A stretch of 50,432 nt of DNA, from positions 1 through 50,432 of the forward strand of contig JAWRJF010000043.1 of NCBI GenBank assembly GCA_040307645.1, read 5' to 3'. Shown piece by piece: positions 8,750-16,361 of the stretch. This stretch comes from JAVXAG01 sp040307645 (GTDB taxonomy: Bacteria > Bacillota > Clostridia > Peptostreptococcales > Anaerovoracaceae). The notes beneath the pieces were generated by a model. It ran no database searches. It worked only from the letters and a program-made list of their open reading frames with translations, and was not told the DNA's origin. Within the stretch, counting starts at the first letter, position 1. Every line of letters begins with the position of its first letter. A program made the position numbers and the translations under genes.

Positions 8750-8779
8750 ATATTTGATATGGTTCATCTTATCAAATAT
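8750..8779. promoter_or_regulatory. inverted repeat, possible operator before protease-kinase-regulator unit
   Basis: ATATTTGATA (8750-8759) and TATCAAATAT (8770-8779) are perfect 10-bp arms around a 10-nt spacer, directly before the protease ribosome binding site. The length and spacing fit a dimeric regulator binding site; a mRNA hairpin next to the start site is the alternative. Confidence 0.45.
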
Positions 8780-8840
8780 CAACCTCACTGTCATACGACT
8801 TTCATGCAAACATGAATTATACATTTTAAACAATATTAGG

Positions 8841-8879
8841 AAAAGCAGATAAAACCCTTATATAGGCATTATCTGCTTT
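8841..8879 (-). terminator. Rho-independent terminator of the ABC operon
   Basis: Read on the minus strand, AAAGCAGATAA and TTATCTGCTTTT pair as an 11-bp stem just after the permease stop codon. The loop is about 16 nt and the tail starts TTTT. It separates the ABC operon from the protease unit. Confidence 0.7.
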
Positions 8880-8897
8880 CTAAAATCTTTATATTAA

Positions 8898-10505
8898 TTA
8901 TTTTGCTAATTGTCTATACATCCTGACACCTGTATTTACTAGTAGCCAGTAGCATAGAGCTGCCAAAGCCACAAAGAAGCCAAAGACTACAATAAGATAT
9001 ATCTCTACTCCAATAAATTTATGTAGTAATAACATATACAAAATCATTGGAAGTGCGATTGTAGCCATTGAAGTAAACATTGCTATCATCGGAGCAGCCC
9101 CCTGTTTTATAGCAACAATCTCGTTTATCCAATCAAATTTAGGGAACTTTAAATTAATTAATACACCAAATAATGCATTGAATACGGTTATAGCTATTGG
9201 AAGTAAAAACACCATAATTATACTTATTAAATTCATATCCACAAAAATTACTGCTATTAAAGCTGATACAATTATGAATGGTAAACTCAAAATTATATGA
9301 GGCATAGCCTTTGTGATAAGAACATCTTTATCTAAAATTGGCGCTGACTGACATATCCAAAATGTCTTTCCTTCTATAGAAATAGTAGGCGCCGATATAA
9401 TTACCATTGAACACATTGCACCAAGACCTGCACAGACTAAGGCTCCTATAATCTCATTTCCTAAACCCATCATTTGGAATGTTGCCATCAGTGATTCATA
9501 CTTAAAAGCTAGTGCTATAGCACCTATTGGCATAAATACTAAGCCAATCCCTGCATTAAACATGTACATAGGGCTTTGGGTAAAATGGCTTATCTCTTTA
9601 TTTATCAAAGCAGTTTTTGTACCTTTAACCTTCATAGATCTTTCTTTATATTTTATTTTTTTATGACCTTTATTGGATGTCGCTATTTTTATAAATGTGG
9701 AGGATAAAACATAGTACACAACACCAAAAGGGATTATACAGCACAATACAAATATTAACATGTTTATCCAATTGCCATCTGCAATAGCAGTGCCCATATA
9801 ATAAAACGGAGGCATTGATCTTTTTACTGCTTCGCCTATTTCCGCTCCTCGTTGAATTAGGATATTCATATAATCCTGCAGTTTAAAACATGCATACATA
9901 TAAGATAAAAATAGAACTAGCGTAAAAACTGTAATTACAGTAGTCTTATTTCTCATCTTTGAATTGATAAAAGCTATAAGCCATCCAAATAGTGCTGAAA
10001 ATGCCATTACTAATAATGGTAACAGTAAAAAAGAAATTATAAATATTACTACCCCAGATAAAGTAACAGGTTGTTTCATAATATAAACTACTGCGCCGGG
10101 GAGAATCACTAGTATTTCATATATATAGTTTAACCCTAGTAGTGCAAGTAACCTAGATGCCAAAATATACTTTGGAGGTATTGGCATTGATAATAATAAG
10201 TCATTATCTTTTGCTTCATATATTTGATTCTGTGTCGTAAAAACACTTCCCACAAAACATAGTAGGAAAACCAGAATACCCATAAACCCAAAGTAAAACC
10301 ATTGTAAATTTAGTGACGCAAATGGATCACAGATTCCCATGAACATGCCACCAAATAAAATACCAAAGCATCCGATTACATATATTAAAACTATAATGAA
10401 AAAAATAGTTTTGCCTATAGTTTTTCTCCCCTTGCCACCTCGACTTTTTTTAAACATTCCGGAGAGCATGGCTTTAAATCTTGTAATAATTAAAACTCTA
10501 AGCAT
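8898..10505 (-). CDS. ABC-2-type transporter permease, large exporter subunit
   Basis: Membrane subunit of 535 aa with about twelve predicted spans spread over the whole length and a basic N-terminal segment (KKSRGGKGRKT). This architecture suits the large single-chain exporter permeases that pair with one ATPase gene in Firmicutes. It begins one base after the stop codon of the ATPase gene, with GGAG before the ATG, so the two products should form one transporter. The substrate cannot be read from the sequence; the adjacent two-component system and CPBP protease make a peptide or envelope-active compound plausible. Confidence 0.82.
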   Translation of the reverse strand: MLRVLIITRFKAMLSGMFKKSRGGKGRKTIGKTIFFIIVLIYVIGCFGILFGGMFMGICDPFASLNLQWFYFGFMGILVFLLCFVGSVFTTQNQIYEAKDNDLLLSMPIPPKYILASRLLALLGLNYIYEILVILPGAVVYIMKQPVTLSGVVIFIISFLLLPLLVMAFSALFGWLIAFINSKMRNKTTVITVFTLVLFLSYMYACFKLQDYMNILIQRGAEIGEAVKRSMPPFYYMGTAIADGNWINMLIFVLCCIIPFGVVYYVLSSTFIKIATSNKGHKKIKYKERSMKVKGTKTALINKEISHFTQSPMYMFNAGIGLVFMPIGAIALAFKYESLMATFQMMGLGNEIIGALVCAGLGAMCSMVIISAPTISIEGKTFWICQSAPILDKDVLITKAMPHIILSLPFIIVSALIAVIFVDMNLISIIMVFLLPIAITVFNALFGVLINLKFPKFDWINEIVAIKQGAAPMIAMFTSMATIALPMILYMLLLHKFIGVEIYLIVVFGFFVALAALCYWLLVNTGVRMYRQLAK

Positions 10506-10506
10506 A

Positions 10507-11211
10507 TTAATCCTCCAATTCTAAGAATACATTTTCAAGGGAGGTATTTCCTTTTACTTCTTCCATTGTTCCACTAGTTATAAGTTTTCCTGATTTTATT
10601 ATTGCCACCTTATCACAAAGTTTTTCTGCTACTTCAAGGACATGGGTAGAAAAGAAAATAGCACCACCCTTATCGCAAAGATCTCGCATAAGTCCTTTAA
10701 TGACATGGGCAGCTTTAGGATCAAGCCCGACAAAAGGTTCGTCCATAATCATAAGTTTTGGTTCATGTATTAATGCTGCAATAATTGCTAGTTTTTGCTT
10801 CATTCCATGTGAATAAGCACTGACAGGTTGAGCTAAATCTGATGTAATTTCAAACATATCAGCGTATTTTCTGATTCTTTCTTCCCTGTCTTTTTTCGAT
10901 ACTTTATAAATATCAGCAATAAAGTTCAAATATTTAATCCCGGATAAAAACTCATATAAATCTGGATTATCTGGGATATATGCAATCTTTTCTTTGCATT
11001 TCAGCGGATCATGCTTAATCGAAACGCCATCTACTAAAATTTCACCTTCGTCAAACTGTAATATACCGCAACAAGATTTTATAGTTGTTGTTTTCCCTGC
11101 ACCATTATGACCAATAAAACCGTATATTTCTCCTTTACCTATATGCAACGTAAGATTATCTACTGCTTTATGCTCACCATATTTTTTAGTTAAATTGTTT
11201 ATTTGTAACAT
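10507..11211 (-). CDS. ABC transporter ATP-binding protein
   Basis: Cytoplasmic ATPase of 234 aa driving the permease encoded next to it. Walker A is GHNGAGKTTT (about residues 34-43), the signature is YSHGMKQKLAI (about 132-142), Walker B with catalytic glutamate is LMIMDEPFVGLDP (about 152-164) and the H-loop is FSTHVLE (about 188). This resembles the CcmA/EcsA-like class used by ABC-2 exporters. The ATG has AAAGGGAG upstream. It is first in a two-gene operon divergent from the DUF134 gene. Confidence 0.92.
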   Translation of the reverse strand: MLQINNLTKKYGEHKAVDNLTLHIGKGEIYGFIGHNGAGKTTTIKSCCGILQFDEGEILVDGVSIKHDPLKCKEKIAYIPDNPDLYEFLSGIKYLNFIADIYKVSKKDREERIRKYADMFEITSDLAQPVSAYSHGMKQKLAIIAALIHEPKLMIMDEPFVGLDPKAAHVIKGLMRDLCDKGGAIFFSTHVLEVAEKLCDKVAIIKSGKLITSGTMEEVKGNTSLENVFLELED

Positions 11212-11325
11212 TTCTTCTCCCTTTCATTAACACCTTTTATATTTTAGTCTTATTTTACCATATAATTCCCTTATATTCCATATTCTTTAATCCCAATCTT
11301 ATTACATATATTTCTCAGCCGTTTG

Positions 11326-11354
11326 TTGACATATGTTAATAACAATGTTATTGT
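11326..11354 (+). promoter_or_regulatory. promoter of the DUF134-NifX gene
   Basis: TTGACA (11326-11331), a 17-nt spacer and TATTGT (11349-11354). Palindromic sequences overlap it (next entry), so repression is likely. Confidence 0.6.
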
Positions 11355-11370
11355 AATTAATAACATATGT
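11329..11370. promoter_or_regulatory. nested palindromes over the promoter, probable operator
   Basis: A perfect inner palindrome AATAACAATGTTATT (11338-11352) lies inside outer arms ACATATGTTA (11329-11338) and TAACATATGT (11361-11370). The inner palindrome occupies the spacer and touches the -10 box. The downstream gene itself encodes a helix-turn-helix protein, so autoregulation is a natural reading. Confidence 0.55.
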
Positions 11371-11392
11371 TTATAGTGTAGGGAGGTTAATT

Positions 11393-12142
11393 ATGGCAAG
11401 ACCTAGAAAATTTAGAAAAATAAGTTCTATACCGGAAGCAGAAGGATTAATTCCAATTGGCTACAACAAGGATGATTGTCCCTTTGAGGTTAAAATGACT
11501 TATGATGAATATGAAACAATAAAGCTTATAGATTTATTGGGTATGAATCAAGAAGAATGCGCAATAAAAATGGATATATCTAGACCTACTGTTACTAATA
11601 TATATAATGATGCCAGATATAAACTTGCTGATGCATTAATTAATGAAAAAATACTATTAATTGAAAGCGGAGACTTCACAGTCTGTAAGCAGGGTAAAAA
11701 AATCGGTAAATTAGATAATAAAAATTCTAAGATAAAAATTGCTGTAACTCATGAAAATGGCGATATATTTCAACATTTTGGGCATTGTGAAGAATTTAAG
11801 ATTTATAATGTATTAAATGGTAAAATTGTAGATTCAAAAGTCTTTAAAGTTACCGAAATAGGCCATGGTGCTTTAGCCGTTTTTTTAGAAAAACTTGGGG
11901 TAGATATTTTAATTTGTGGTGGAATTGGTCAAGGTGCAAAGACAGCACTTTCTGATGCCCATATAACACTTTTCGGCGGCGTCAAAGGCTCTTCAGATTC
12001 GGCCGTAAATTCTTTGCTTTCTGAATCCCTTGAATATGATGGAAATGTAGAATGTAGCCGTCATGAACATTCCCACCAATCAAATCATGATTGTCAAAAC
12101 CACGAAAAGCATAAATGTAGACACGGAAACTGCAATCAATAA
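11393..12142 (+). CDS. DUF134 DNA-binding domain fused to NifX/NifB-type cofactor-binding domain
   Basis: Three-part protein of 249 aa. Residues 1-100 are a DUF134 domain, starting MARPRKFRKISSIPE and carrying a helix-turn-helix (MNQEECAIKMDISRPTVTNI). Residues 115-215 match the dinitrogenase iron-molybdenum cofactor-binding (NifX/NifB-C) fold: KIAVTHENGDIFQHFGHCEEF and LGVDILICGGIGQGA. The last about 30 residues are rich in His and Cys (SRHEHSHQ, NHEKHKCRHGNCNQ), a likely metal-binding tail. No nif genes are near, so this is not evidence for nitrogen fixation. An iron-sulfur or metal-responsive regulator is the most economical idea (inference). The ATG has GGGAGG upstream. Confidence 0.85.
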   Translation: MARPRKFRKISSIPEAEGLIPIGYNKDDCPFEVKMTYDEYETIKLIDLLGMNQEECAIKMDISRPTVTNIYNDARYKLADALINEKILLIESGDFTVCKQGKKIGKLDNKNSKIKIAVTHENGDIFQHFGHCEEFKIYNVLNGKIVDSKVFKVTEIGHGALAVFLEKLGVDILICGGIGQGAKTALSDAHITLFGGVKGSSDSAVNSLLSESLEYDGNVECSRHEHSHQSNHDCQNHEKHKCRHGNCNQ

Positions 12143-12146
12143 AAAC

Positions 12147-12178
12147 AAGAGAGGTTAAATTAACCCCTCTATTTTTAT
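12147..12178. terminator. bidirectional terminator
   Basis: AGAGGTTA and TAACCCCTCT pair with a 2-nt bulge (about 12149-12170), followed by ATTTTTAT on the plus strand and TTGTTTTTATTG on the minus strand. It serves the convergent DUF134 and acetyltransferase genes. Confidence 0.75.
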
Positions 12179-12696
12179 AGTTTCTTATCAAAGCATTTTA
12201 AGTTTTCTCTTATAAATCCCTCAAAGAAGAATTCCGTCACCCCTGCATATGTATAGCCTAATCTTGGATAAAAATTTATTGCTGGTAAATTTCCTTCATA
12301 AGTATCTAATCTTATAACTGTACACCCTATTTTTTCCCCATATTCCTCAGCAAATTTAACAAACTCTTTTCCATAGCCCTTGCCAGATTGACTAGGTGGT
12401 ATACATAATGTATGAATCACAAGTACTTTATCGTCCTCCGCTTCAAAATTCCAGCTTATATTTTTATATTCATTAGGTTGGATAGAATTTAAGTTTACAC
12501 ATCCAACTATTATGCCATTTTCTTCACCTACAAAAAATGTGCCTTCTTCGACTGCTCTTCTTGCAGTTTTTATAGTTGGATATAATCCCTTCTTCCAGTT
12601 AGTATAACTTACCGTCTTAGCTTCATTATCTAAAATCTCATTATATATTTCTTCTGCTCTAATGGTGTCTTCAAAGTTAGCTTTTCTAATGTTCAC
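12175..12696 (-). CDS. GNAT family N-acetyltransferase
   Basis: Acetyl-CoA-dependent transferase of 173 aa. It starts NIRKANFEDTIRAEEIYNEI, contains VLVIHTLCIPPSQSGKGYGKEFVKFA (about residues 88-113), the acetyl-CoA loop (Q/RxxGxG/A), and ends with the GNAT word IRLDTYEGNLPAINFYPRLGYTYAG (about 127-152). The start is GTG at 12696 with GGAGG 7 nt upstream. It has its own promoter (12727-12755), which overlaps the stop codon of the preceding surface-protein gene. The acceptor substrate is unknown. Confidence 0.88.
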   Translation of the reverse strand: MNIRKANFEDTIRAEEIYNEILDNEAKTVSYTNWKKGLYPTIKTARRAVEEGTFFVGEENGIIVGCVNLNSIQPNEYKNISWNFEAEDDKVLVIHTLCIPPSQSGKGYGKEFVKFAEEYGEKIGCTVIRLDTYEGNLPAINFYPRLGYTYAGVTEFFFEGFIRENLKCFDKKL

Positions 12697-12726
12697 GGTC
12701 GTACCTCCGATGTTTTTTATATTTAT

Positions 12727-12755
12727 ATTGTATTATTTAACTTATAACTTGTCAA
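12727..12755 (-). promoter_or_regulatory. sigma-A promoter of the acetyltransferase gene
   Basis: On the minus strand: perfect TTGACA (12755-12750), 17 nt, TACAAT (12732-12727). The -35 box contains the stop codon of the BspA-like gene, so that operon probably reads through into the acetyltransferase gene; no terminator is seen between them. Confidence 0.7.
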
Positions 12756-14089
12756 CTTAATGGATAAACCCCATCAGAACAAATTATGCCTTCTATATTA
12801 TTGAATGATGCTTTATTAAAATTGTTAGTATCTGGATTGTCTATTATAAAACTAAAACTGTTTTTGAATTCCTCTATGGTTCCATCAAAAATAAATTTTT
12901 CCAAACTTGCAAATTTTGAAAAAATATTTTTAGTATCTTGATTAAAATTTTTCGAGTAGAAATTCTTCCCTATTTTAAAAACTTCTAAATCATATTTTCC
13001 CATATCATAAAACATCCCCTGGGCATTAGTCACCTTTCTTGTATCCAAATAACTAAAATCAATTTCTTTCATATCTACTGCAAAACAAGAAAATATCTCA
13101 GACATACTAGTCACCATAGAAGTGTCAAAATTATGGCCATAGTTTATTTTTATAATTGATGTAATAGAGTTAAAAAATCTATCCATATTAGTTACACCTG
13201 TGGTATTTAAATTCTCTAAATCCAGCTCCAATAAATCTTGACGCATGCTAAGGAACCTATCCCCACTGCTAAGATATGTATTCCCTTGACTGACTACATA
13301 TAAACTTTGTCCCCATCCATATTTACTGCTACTTTTAGTTCCTGCCCATACTTGTTTTTTTTGGTTTTCAATATAGGAATAATTACTAATATTCGATTCT
13401 TTAATATCCAATTTATTAATAAGATAATTCTTAGGGTCCACAACGCCACTATCTACAAAATAAATCTCAGTCAGCATATCAACACCCCATCCTATTGGAC
13501 CATTTTTTATTACAGGTATTTCCTCTGTACCTATAACTTCATCTGTATTTTTATCCTTTGTAAGGAGAAGGCCATTTTCCCCATCAACTTCATACTCTAA
13601 TAAATCCGGTGTTGTTTTCCATTTCACAACAAAGACTACATCTGCAATCTCAATATCTCTCCCCTCAGATGTTGACGGAGTTATAACTGCATCAAACTTC
13701 AACGATAAGTTTTCTCCCCCCGCAATATTATTAAGATGTCCCGTTATAGGTATATTCCCATTCTCATCATTTGGCACCTGTTCTATGGAAATACCAAACT
13801 TTTTACTGTCTATTAATTCACTTTTTATATCAGTATCACCCCTAATCAACCTCCATTCATTATTAGCTATTACATTTATAGATTCTATTTTAATAGGCAA
13901 ACTAGAATTATTAGCTATGTTAATAGTATTTCCAATAATATCCCCATTTGACTTTTGATATAGAGGTATTGATGTTGGAACCGTTACATCTATTACTTTT
14001 TCTCCTGTATCTGTTGATCCCCATACATATATATTTGAAAATATTACGACTAAAAGAATCACCATAGAATATAAAGTTAATTTTCTCAT
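12752..14089 (-). CDS. exported protein: shared beta domain plus BspA-type (DUF285) repeats
   Basis: Exported protein of 445 aa, last gene of the Tad-like cluster. A signal peptide covers residues 1-24. Residues 30-160 resemble the preceding gene product closely (VIDVTVPTSIPLYQKSNGDIIG, then NSSLPIKIESINV and SELIDSKKFGISI). Residues about 290-400 carry BspA/DUF285 repeats, for example GVTNMDRFFNSITSIIKIN, FDTSMVTSMSEIFSCF and DTRKVTNAQGMFYDM. BspA repeats are surface leucine-rich modules that bind host or neighbouring-cell proteins. No LPXTG anchor is visible. The ATG overlaps the upstream stop (ATGA), implying coupled translation. It is a candidate adhesin or passenger of the cluster (inference). 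Confidence 0.75.
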   Translation of the reverse strand: MRKLTLYSMVILLVVIFSNIYVWGSTDTGEKVIDVTVPTSIPLYQKSNGDIIGNTINIANNSSLPIKIESINVIANNEWRLIRGDTDIKSELIDSKKFGISIEQVPNDENGNIPITGHLNNIAGGENLSLKFDAVITPSTSEGRDIEIADVVFVVKWKTTPDLLEYEVDGENGLLLTKDKNTDEVIGTEEIPVIKNGPIGWGVDMLTEIYFVDSGVVDPKNYLINKLDIKESNISNYSYIENQKKQVWAGTKSSSKYGWGQSLYVVSQGNTYLSSGDRFLSMRQDLLELDLENLNTTGVTNMDRFFNSITSIIKINYGHNFDTSMVTSMSEIFSCFAVDMKEIDFSYLDTRKVTNAQGMFYDMGKYDLEVFKIGKNFYSKNFNQDTKNIFSKFASLEKFIFDGTIEEFKNSFSFIIDNPDTNNFNKASFNNIEGIICSDGVYPLS

Positions 14090-14616
14090 TTAGCAAACCC
14101 AATTATAAATGTAATTGTAGCCGCCTCTATCTCTGTTTGCCCATGTTCAAATCCAGTTGCCACTGCTCCCCATTTCAAACTCATATTGCTTCCTACATCA
14201 ATTTGTGGAAATTTTTCATCGGTTAAAACAAAGTTTCCTTCCTTACTGCAAGGTGAATCATTTATAGTAAAGCCTATTTTTTTACTATCTATTAGAGAAC
14301 TGACTAAACTACTATTCCCACTTACTAGATTCCATCCATTACTCCCCTTTACTGAAATGGAATTTACCTTTATAGGTGCTGCAGAACCGTTTATTATGCT
14401 GCCTGCGCCACCTATTACATCTCCATTTGATTTTATAGCTACAGTTAGCTGAGTAGGTACTGTAACTGAAAAGCTAGCTGGCTCTGCTGTTACAATAGCT
14501 TTACTAGATGTTTCTCCCCCAGACAAAACAGATGTAGATTCTCCAAAAGATGAACTTGTTGTTCCTGTTGCAATTATAAAAGCTAATCCTAAAATCAATA
14601 AATTATTTTTCTTCAT
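14086..14616 (-). CDS. exported protein with the cluster's shared 'VTVPT' domain
   Basis: Exported protein of 176 aa with signal peptide MKKNNLLILGLAFIIATGTT. The mature part consists of one domain, FSVTVPTQLTVAIKSNGDVIGG through NGSAAPIKVNSISVKGSNGW and SLIDSKKIGFTIND to a C-terminal beta strand TITFIIGFAK. The same domain forms the N-terminal half of the following BspA-like protein, so the two are paralogues by duplication. I do not recognise a named family with certainty. The ATG at 14616 has GAGG 5 nt upstream; the longer frame upstream overlaps the previous gene. Probably a secreted or surface subunit handled by the Tad-like machine (inference). Confidence 0.72.
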   Translation of the reverse strand: MKKNNLLILGLAFIIATGTTSSSFGESTSVLSGGETSSKAIVTAEPASFSVTVPTQLTVAIKSNGDVIGGAGSIINGSAAPIKVNSISVKGSNGWNLVSGNSSLVSSLIDSKKIGFTINDSPCSKEGNFVLTDEKFPQIDVGSNMSLKWGAVATGFEHGQTEIEAATITFIIGFAK

Positions 14617-14629
14617 TTTTACCTCATTT

Positions 14630-15142
14630 CTATCCCTTAACATTAATACTTATATTTGCTCCTGCTGTTCCTATAATCTGTCCTGTTTTTTCATCATAAG
14701 AACTAAAAAAGGCAGTACAATCATATACTCCCTTATCTAAGAACTTGTTTAGTTTTATATTTTTTAATTGATACCCTACAGGGATTAAATTAGATTTATA
14801 TATTATTTCGCCTGTATAGTTTAACTTTATTTCTACTATTTGTGGGTATCTGTTTACCCTTTTGTTTTCAATATTTATTTTTGCTTCAGAATCTCCATTT
14901 TTCATTTCAACAAAAGGATTTATAGTCATATTAATCTGTGTTTCAAGAACCTTTTTCCCCAGTTCTTTCTTTAAATCCTCATTGTTTTTTTTCGATATTT
15001 CTAACTGTTCAACACCTTTATCAATTTCCATTATATGCTGTTTATTATCCTTTATAAAGGTGGCGCTGCAACAACTGAGAAATAATAAAATTGAAATTAT
15101 TATTAAGACTAGCTTATTTCTTTCTCTTTTTTTACTGTACAC
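14630..15142 (-). CDS. membrane-anchored hypothetical protein of the Tad-like cluster
   Basis: 170 residues with a basic N-terminus, one membrane segment (about 10-28, ending in SCCSATF), a short charged coiled-coil stretch (about 38-65, EQLEISKKNNEDLKKELGKK) and an extracellular beta-rich domain. The cysteine pair after the hydrophobic segment could suggest a lipoprotein, but the lipobox is not canonical (LSCC). The start is GTG at 15142 with GGAG 6 nt upstream. It lies between the pilin-like genes and the exported pair. Family not recognised. Confidence 0.65.
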   Translation of the reverse strand: MYSKKRERNKLVLIIISILLFLSCCSATFIKDNKQHIMEIDKGVEQLEISKKNNEDLKKELGKKVLETQINMTINPFVEMKNGDSEAKINIENKRVNRYPQIVEIKLNYTGEIIYKSNLIPVGYQLKNIKLNKFLDKGVYDCTAFFSSYDEKTGQIIGTAGANISINVKG

Positions 15143-15157
15143 TTCAATCTCCTTCTA

Positions 15158-15622
15158 TTAATATGGCACATATTCATAATGTGACTTTACAGTTATATCT
15201 TTATAACTAGACAAAAAGGGAAGCCTAAAGTTGAAGTTCTTACCCTTTAACTTTATAAAAACAATAGGTTTTTGTTGGTCTGAAGAGATGTTGCTCTCAA
15301 TCGATACAAGTTCACCATCTTCATTGTATCTTCTTGTTTTTTCGTTATCATCAGTAAAAGAGATATCAAATTTAATATTATTATCACATAAATTATATTT
15401 TATTATTTCTCTTGCTTTTTTAACAGCCTCAGTATCGTTATATACAAATTTGCCATTGCCATAAGCTTGTTCCTCTATGAATAAGGAAGCTGTTGCTGCG
15501 CCCTCATCAGCTGCATACTTCAATATCTGTTTATACCTTACAGCCTCATTTAAATCAATTTGGAAATATATAATTGTAATCATATATAACAAAGCCCCAA
15601 TAGTTATAATAAAATTTTTCAT
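15158..15622 (-). CDS. TadE/F-like pseudopilin candidate
   Basis: 154 residues with an N-terminal hydrophobic helix (MKNFIITIGALLYMITIIYF) followed by an extracellular domain with the TadE/F-type helix continuation QILKYAADEGAATASLFIEEQAYG. That pattern, a single N-terminal helix leading into a small extracellular domain, is what minor pilins of Tad systems look like. The canonical prepilin site (G followed by E at +5) is absent. GGAG lies 10 nt before the ATG, within the end of the previous gene. It shares its first residues with three other small proteins here (see findings). Confidence 0.65.
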   Translation of the reverse strand: MKNFIITIGALLYMITIIYFQIDLNEAVRYKQILKYAADEGAATASLFIEEQAYGNGKFVYNDTEAVKKAREIIKYNLCDNNIKFDISFTDDNEKTRRYNEDGELVSIESNISSDQQKPIVFIKLKGKNFNFRLPFLSSYKDITVKSHYEYVPY

Positions 15623-15625
15623 CTT

Positions 15626-16027
15626 TTAAGAACTCCGATCTATGTACTCACTGGTAGTCATATTTCTAATCTTATAAACTCCCTCTGTATCCTCCTTTGA
15701 CAAGCCCAAAAACTTAGCAGCAGGAATTAAATTCTTAATTGGTACTTTAATCTCATACCATATTAACTTGCCCCTGCCCAACCTATTATCAGAACCACAA
15801 ACCATAATTTCATCTTGCCCACAACCGATGGCTGATGAAATTTTTTCCTTCAACAAATCAGAGTTTTTGGAAGTAATGCACCCCTCCTGCTTTACCACCT
15901 CCTTAAAGCTATTAACATACTTGTCAATTGAAGAAATTTGGTTGTGTGTAATCTGGTTTGCAGTAAATTGAAAAACAAATATCAGCAACAACATTACACA
16001 TCCAATCGATGTAATCAGATTTTTCAT
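15626..16027 (-). CDS. TadE/F-like small pilin-related protein
   Basis: 133 residues: N-terminal hydrophobic helix MKNLITSIGCVMLLLIFVFQFTA, then a mostly polar domain (IDKYVNSFKEVVKQEGCITSKN, and a WYEIKVPIKNLIPAAKFLG segment). Its first residues match the neighbouring pilin-like proteins. An AGGTGA site lies 5 nt before the ATG. The VVKQEGCIT stretch resembles the region after the helix in TadE/F proteins and in DUF4320-like proteins. Assignment by context and architecture, not by a clear motif. Confidence 0.55.
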   Translation of the reverse strand: MKNLITSIGCVMLLLIFVFQFTANQITHNQISSIDKYVNSFKEVVKQEGCITSKNSDLLKEKISSAIGCGQDEIMVCGSDNRLGRGKLIWYEIKVPIKNLIPAAKFLGLSKEDTEGVYKIRNMTTSEYIDRSS

Positions 16028-16036
16028 TTATTTCAC

Positions 16037-16177
16037 CTAATTTTCCAAATACACTTTTACACTGTCTTTCATTACATTTTTTGAAGCATTCTTTAAGCTG
16101 TCACCATTCCCGACTATCATATTAAAAATCAAACAACCAAGTATAATAGTACCTATTATCACAACTAATTCTTTCAT
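16037..16177 (-). CDS. 46-aa Flp-pilin-like peptide
   Basis: Too short for routine gene calling. The frame runs ATG (16177) to TAG (16037) and encodes MKELVVIIGTIILGCLIFNM, then IVGNGDSLKNASKNV and a polar tail. It has one hydrophobic helix and a short amphipathic tail, as in Flp/Tad major pilins, but no leader or cleavable G/E site. GGGGTG precedes the ATG. It is a clear paralogue of the 51-aa peptide next to it, and both sit directly behind the TadC-like gene, the usual neighbourhood of pilin genes. Confidence 0.7.
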   Translation of the reverse strand: MKELVVIIGTIILGCLIFNMIVGNGDSLKNASKNVMKDSVKVYLEN

Positions 16178-16192
16178 TTTTGCACCCCATTA

Positions 16193-16348
16193 CTAGTTTA
16201 ACTTTATAGTATTTATACTACTCACACCTTCTCCCACAATTTTATTGGCTGCACTTTTTAGTGAATTATCTCCACTACCTAATACCATTGTATTTACTAT
16301 AATAGCTCCAAGTAAAATTGTTCCAATAATAATAACTAAATTTTTCAT
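16193..16348 (-). CDS. 51-aa Flp-pilin-like peptide
   Basis: The frame runs ATG (16348) to TAG (16193) with AAAGGGGA upstream. It encodes MKNLVIIIGTILLGAIIVNT, then MVLGSGDNSLKSAANKIV and a polar end. It and the 46-aa product share the pattern helix, GxGD, SLK, A..K and are probably a tandem duplication. Function as the major subunit of the Tad-like system is inferred from position and size; no biochemical family can be named with certainty. Confidence 0.7.
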   Translation of the reverse strand: MKNLVIIIGTILLGAIIVNTMVLGSGDNSLKSAANKIVGEGVSSINTIKLN

Positions 16349-16361
16349 TTATTTCCCCTTT

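Noticed and set aside
11393..12142. evidence of nitrogen fixation from the NifX-like domain
   Set aside because: DUF134-NifX fusions occur without nitrogenase genes, and none is present here.
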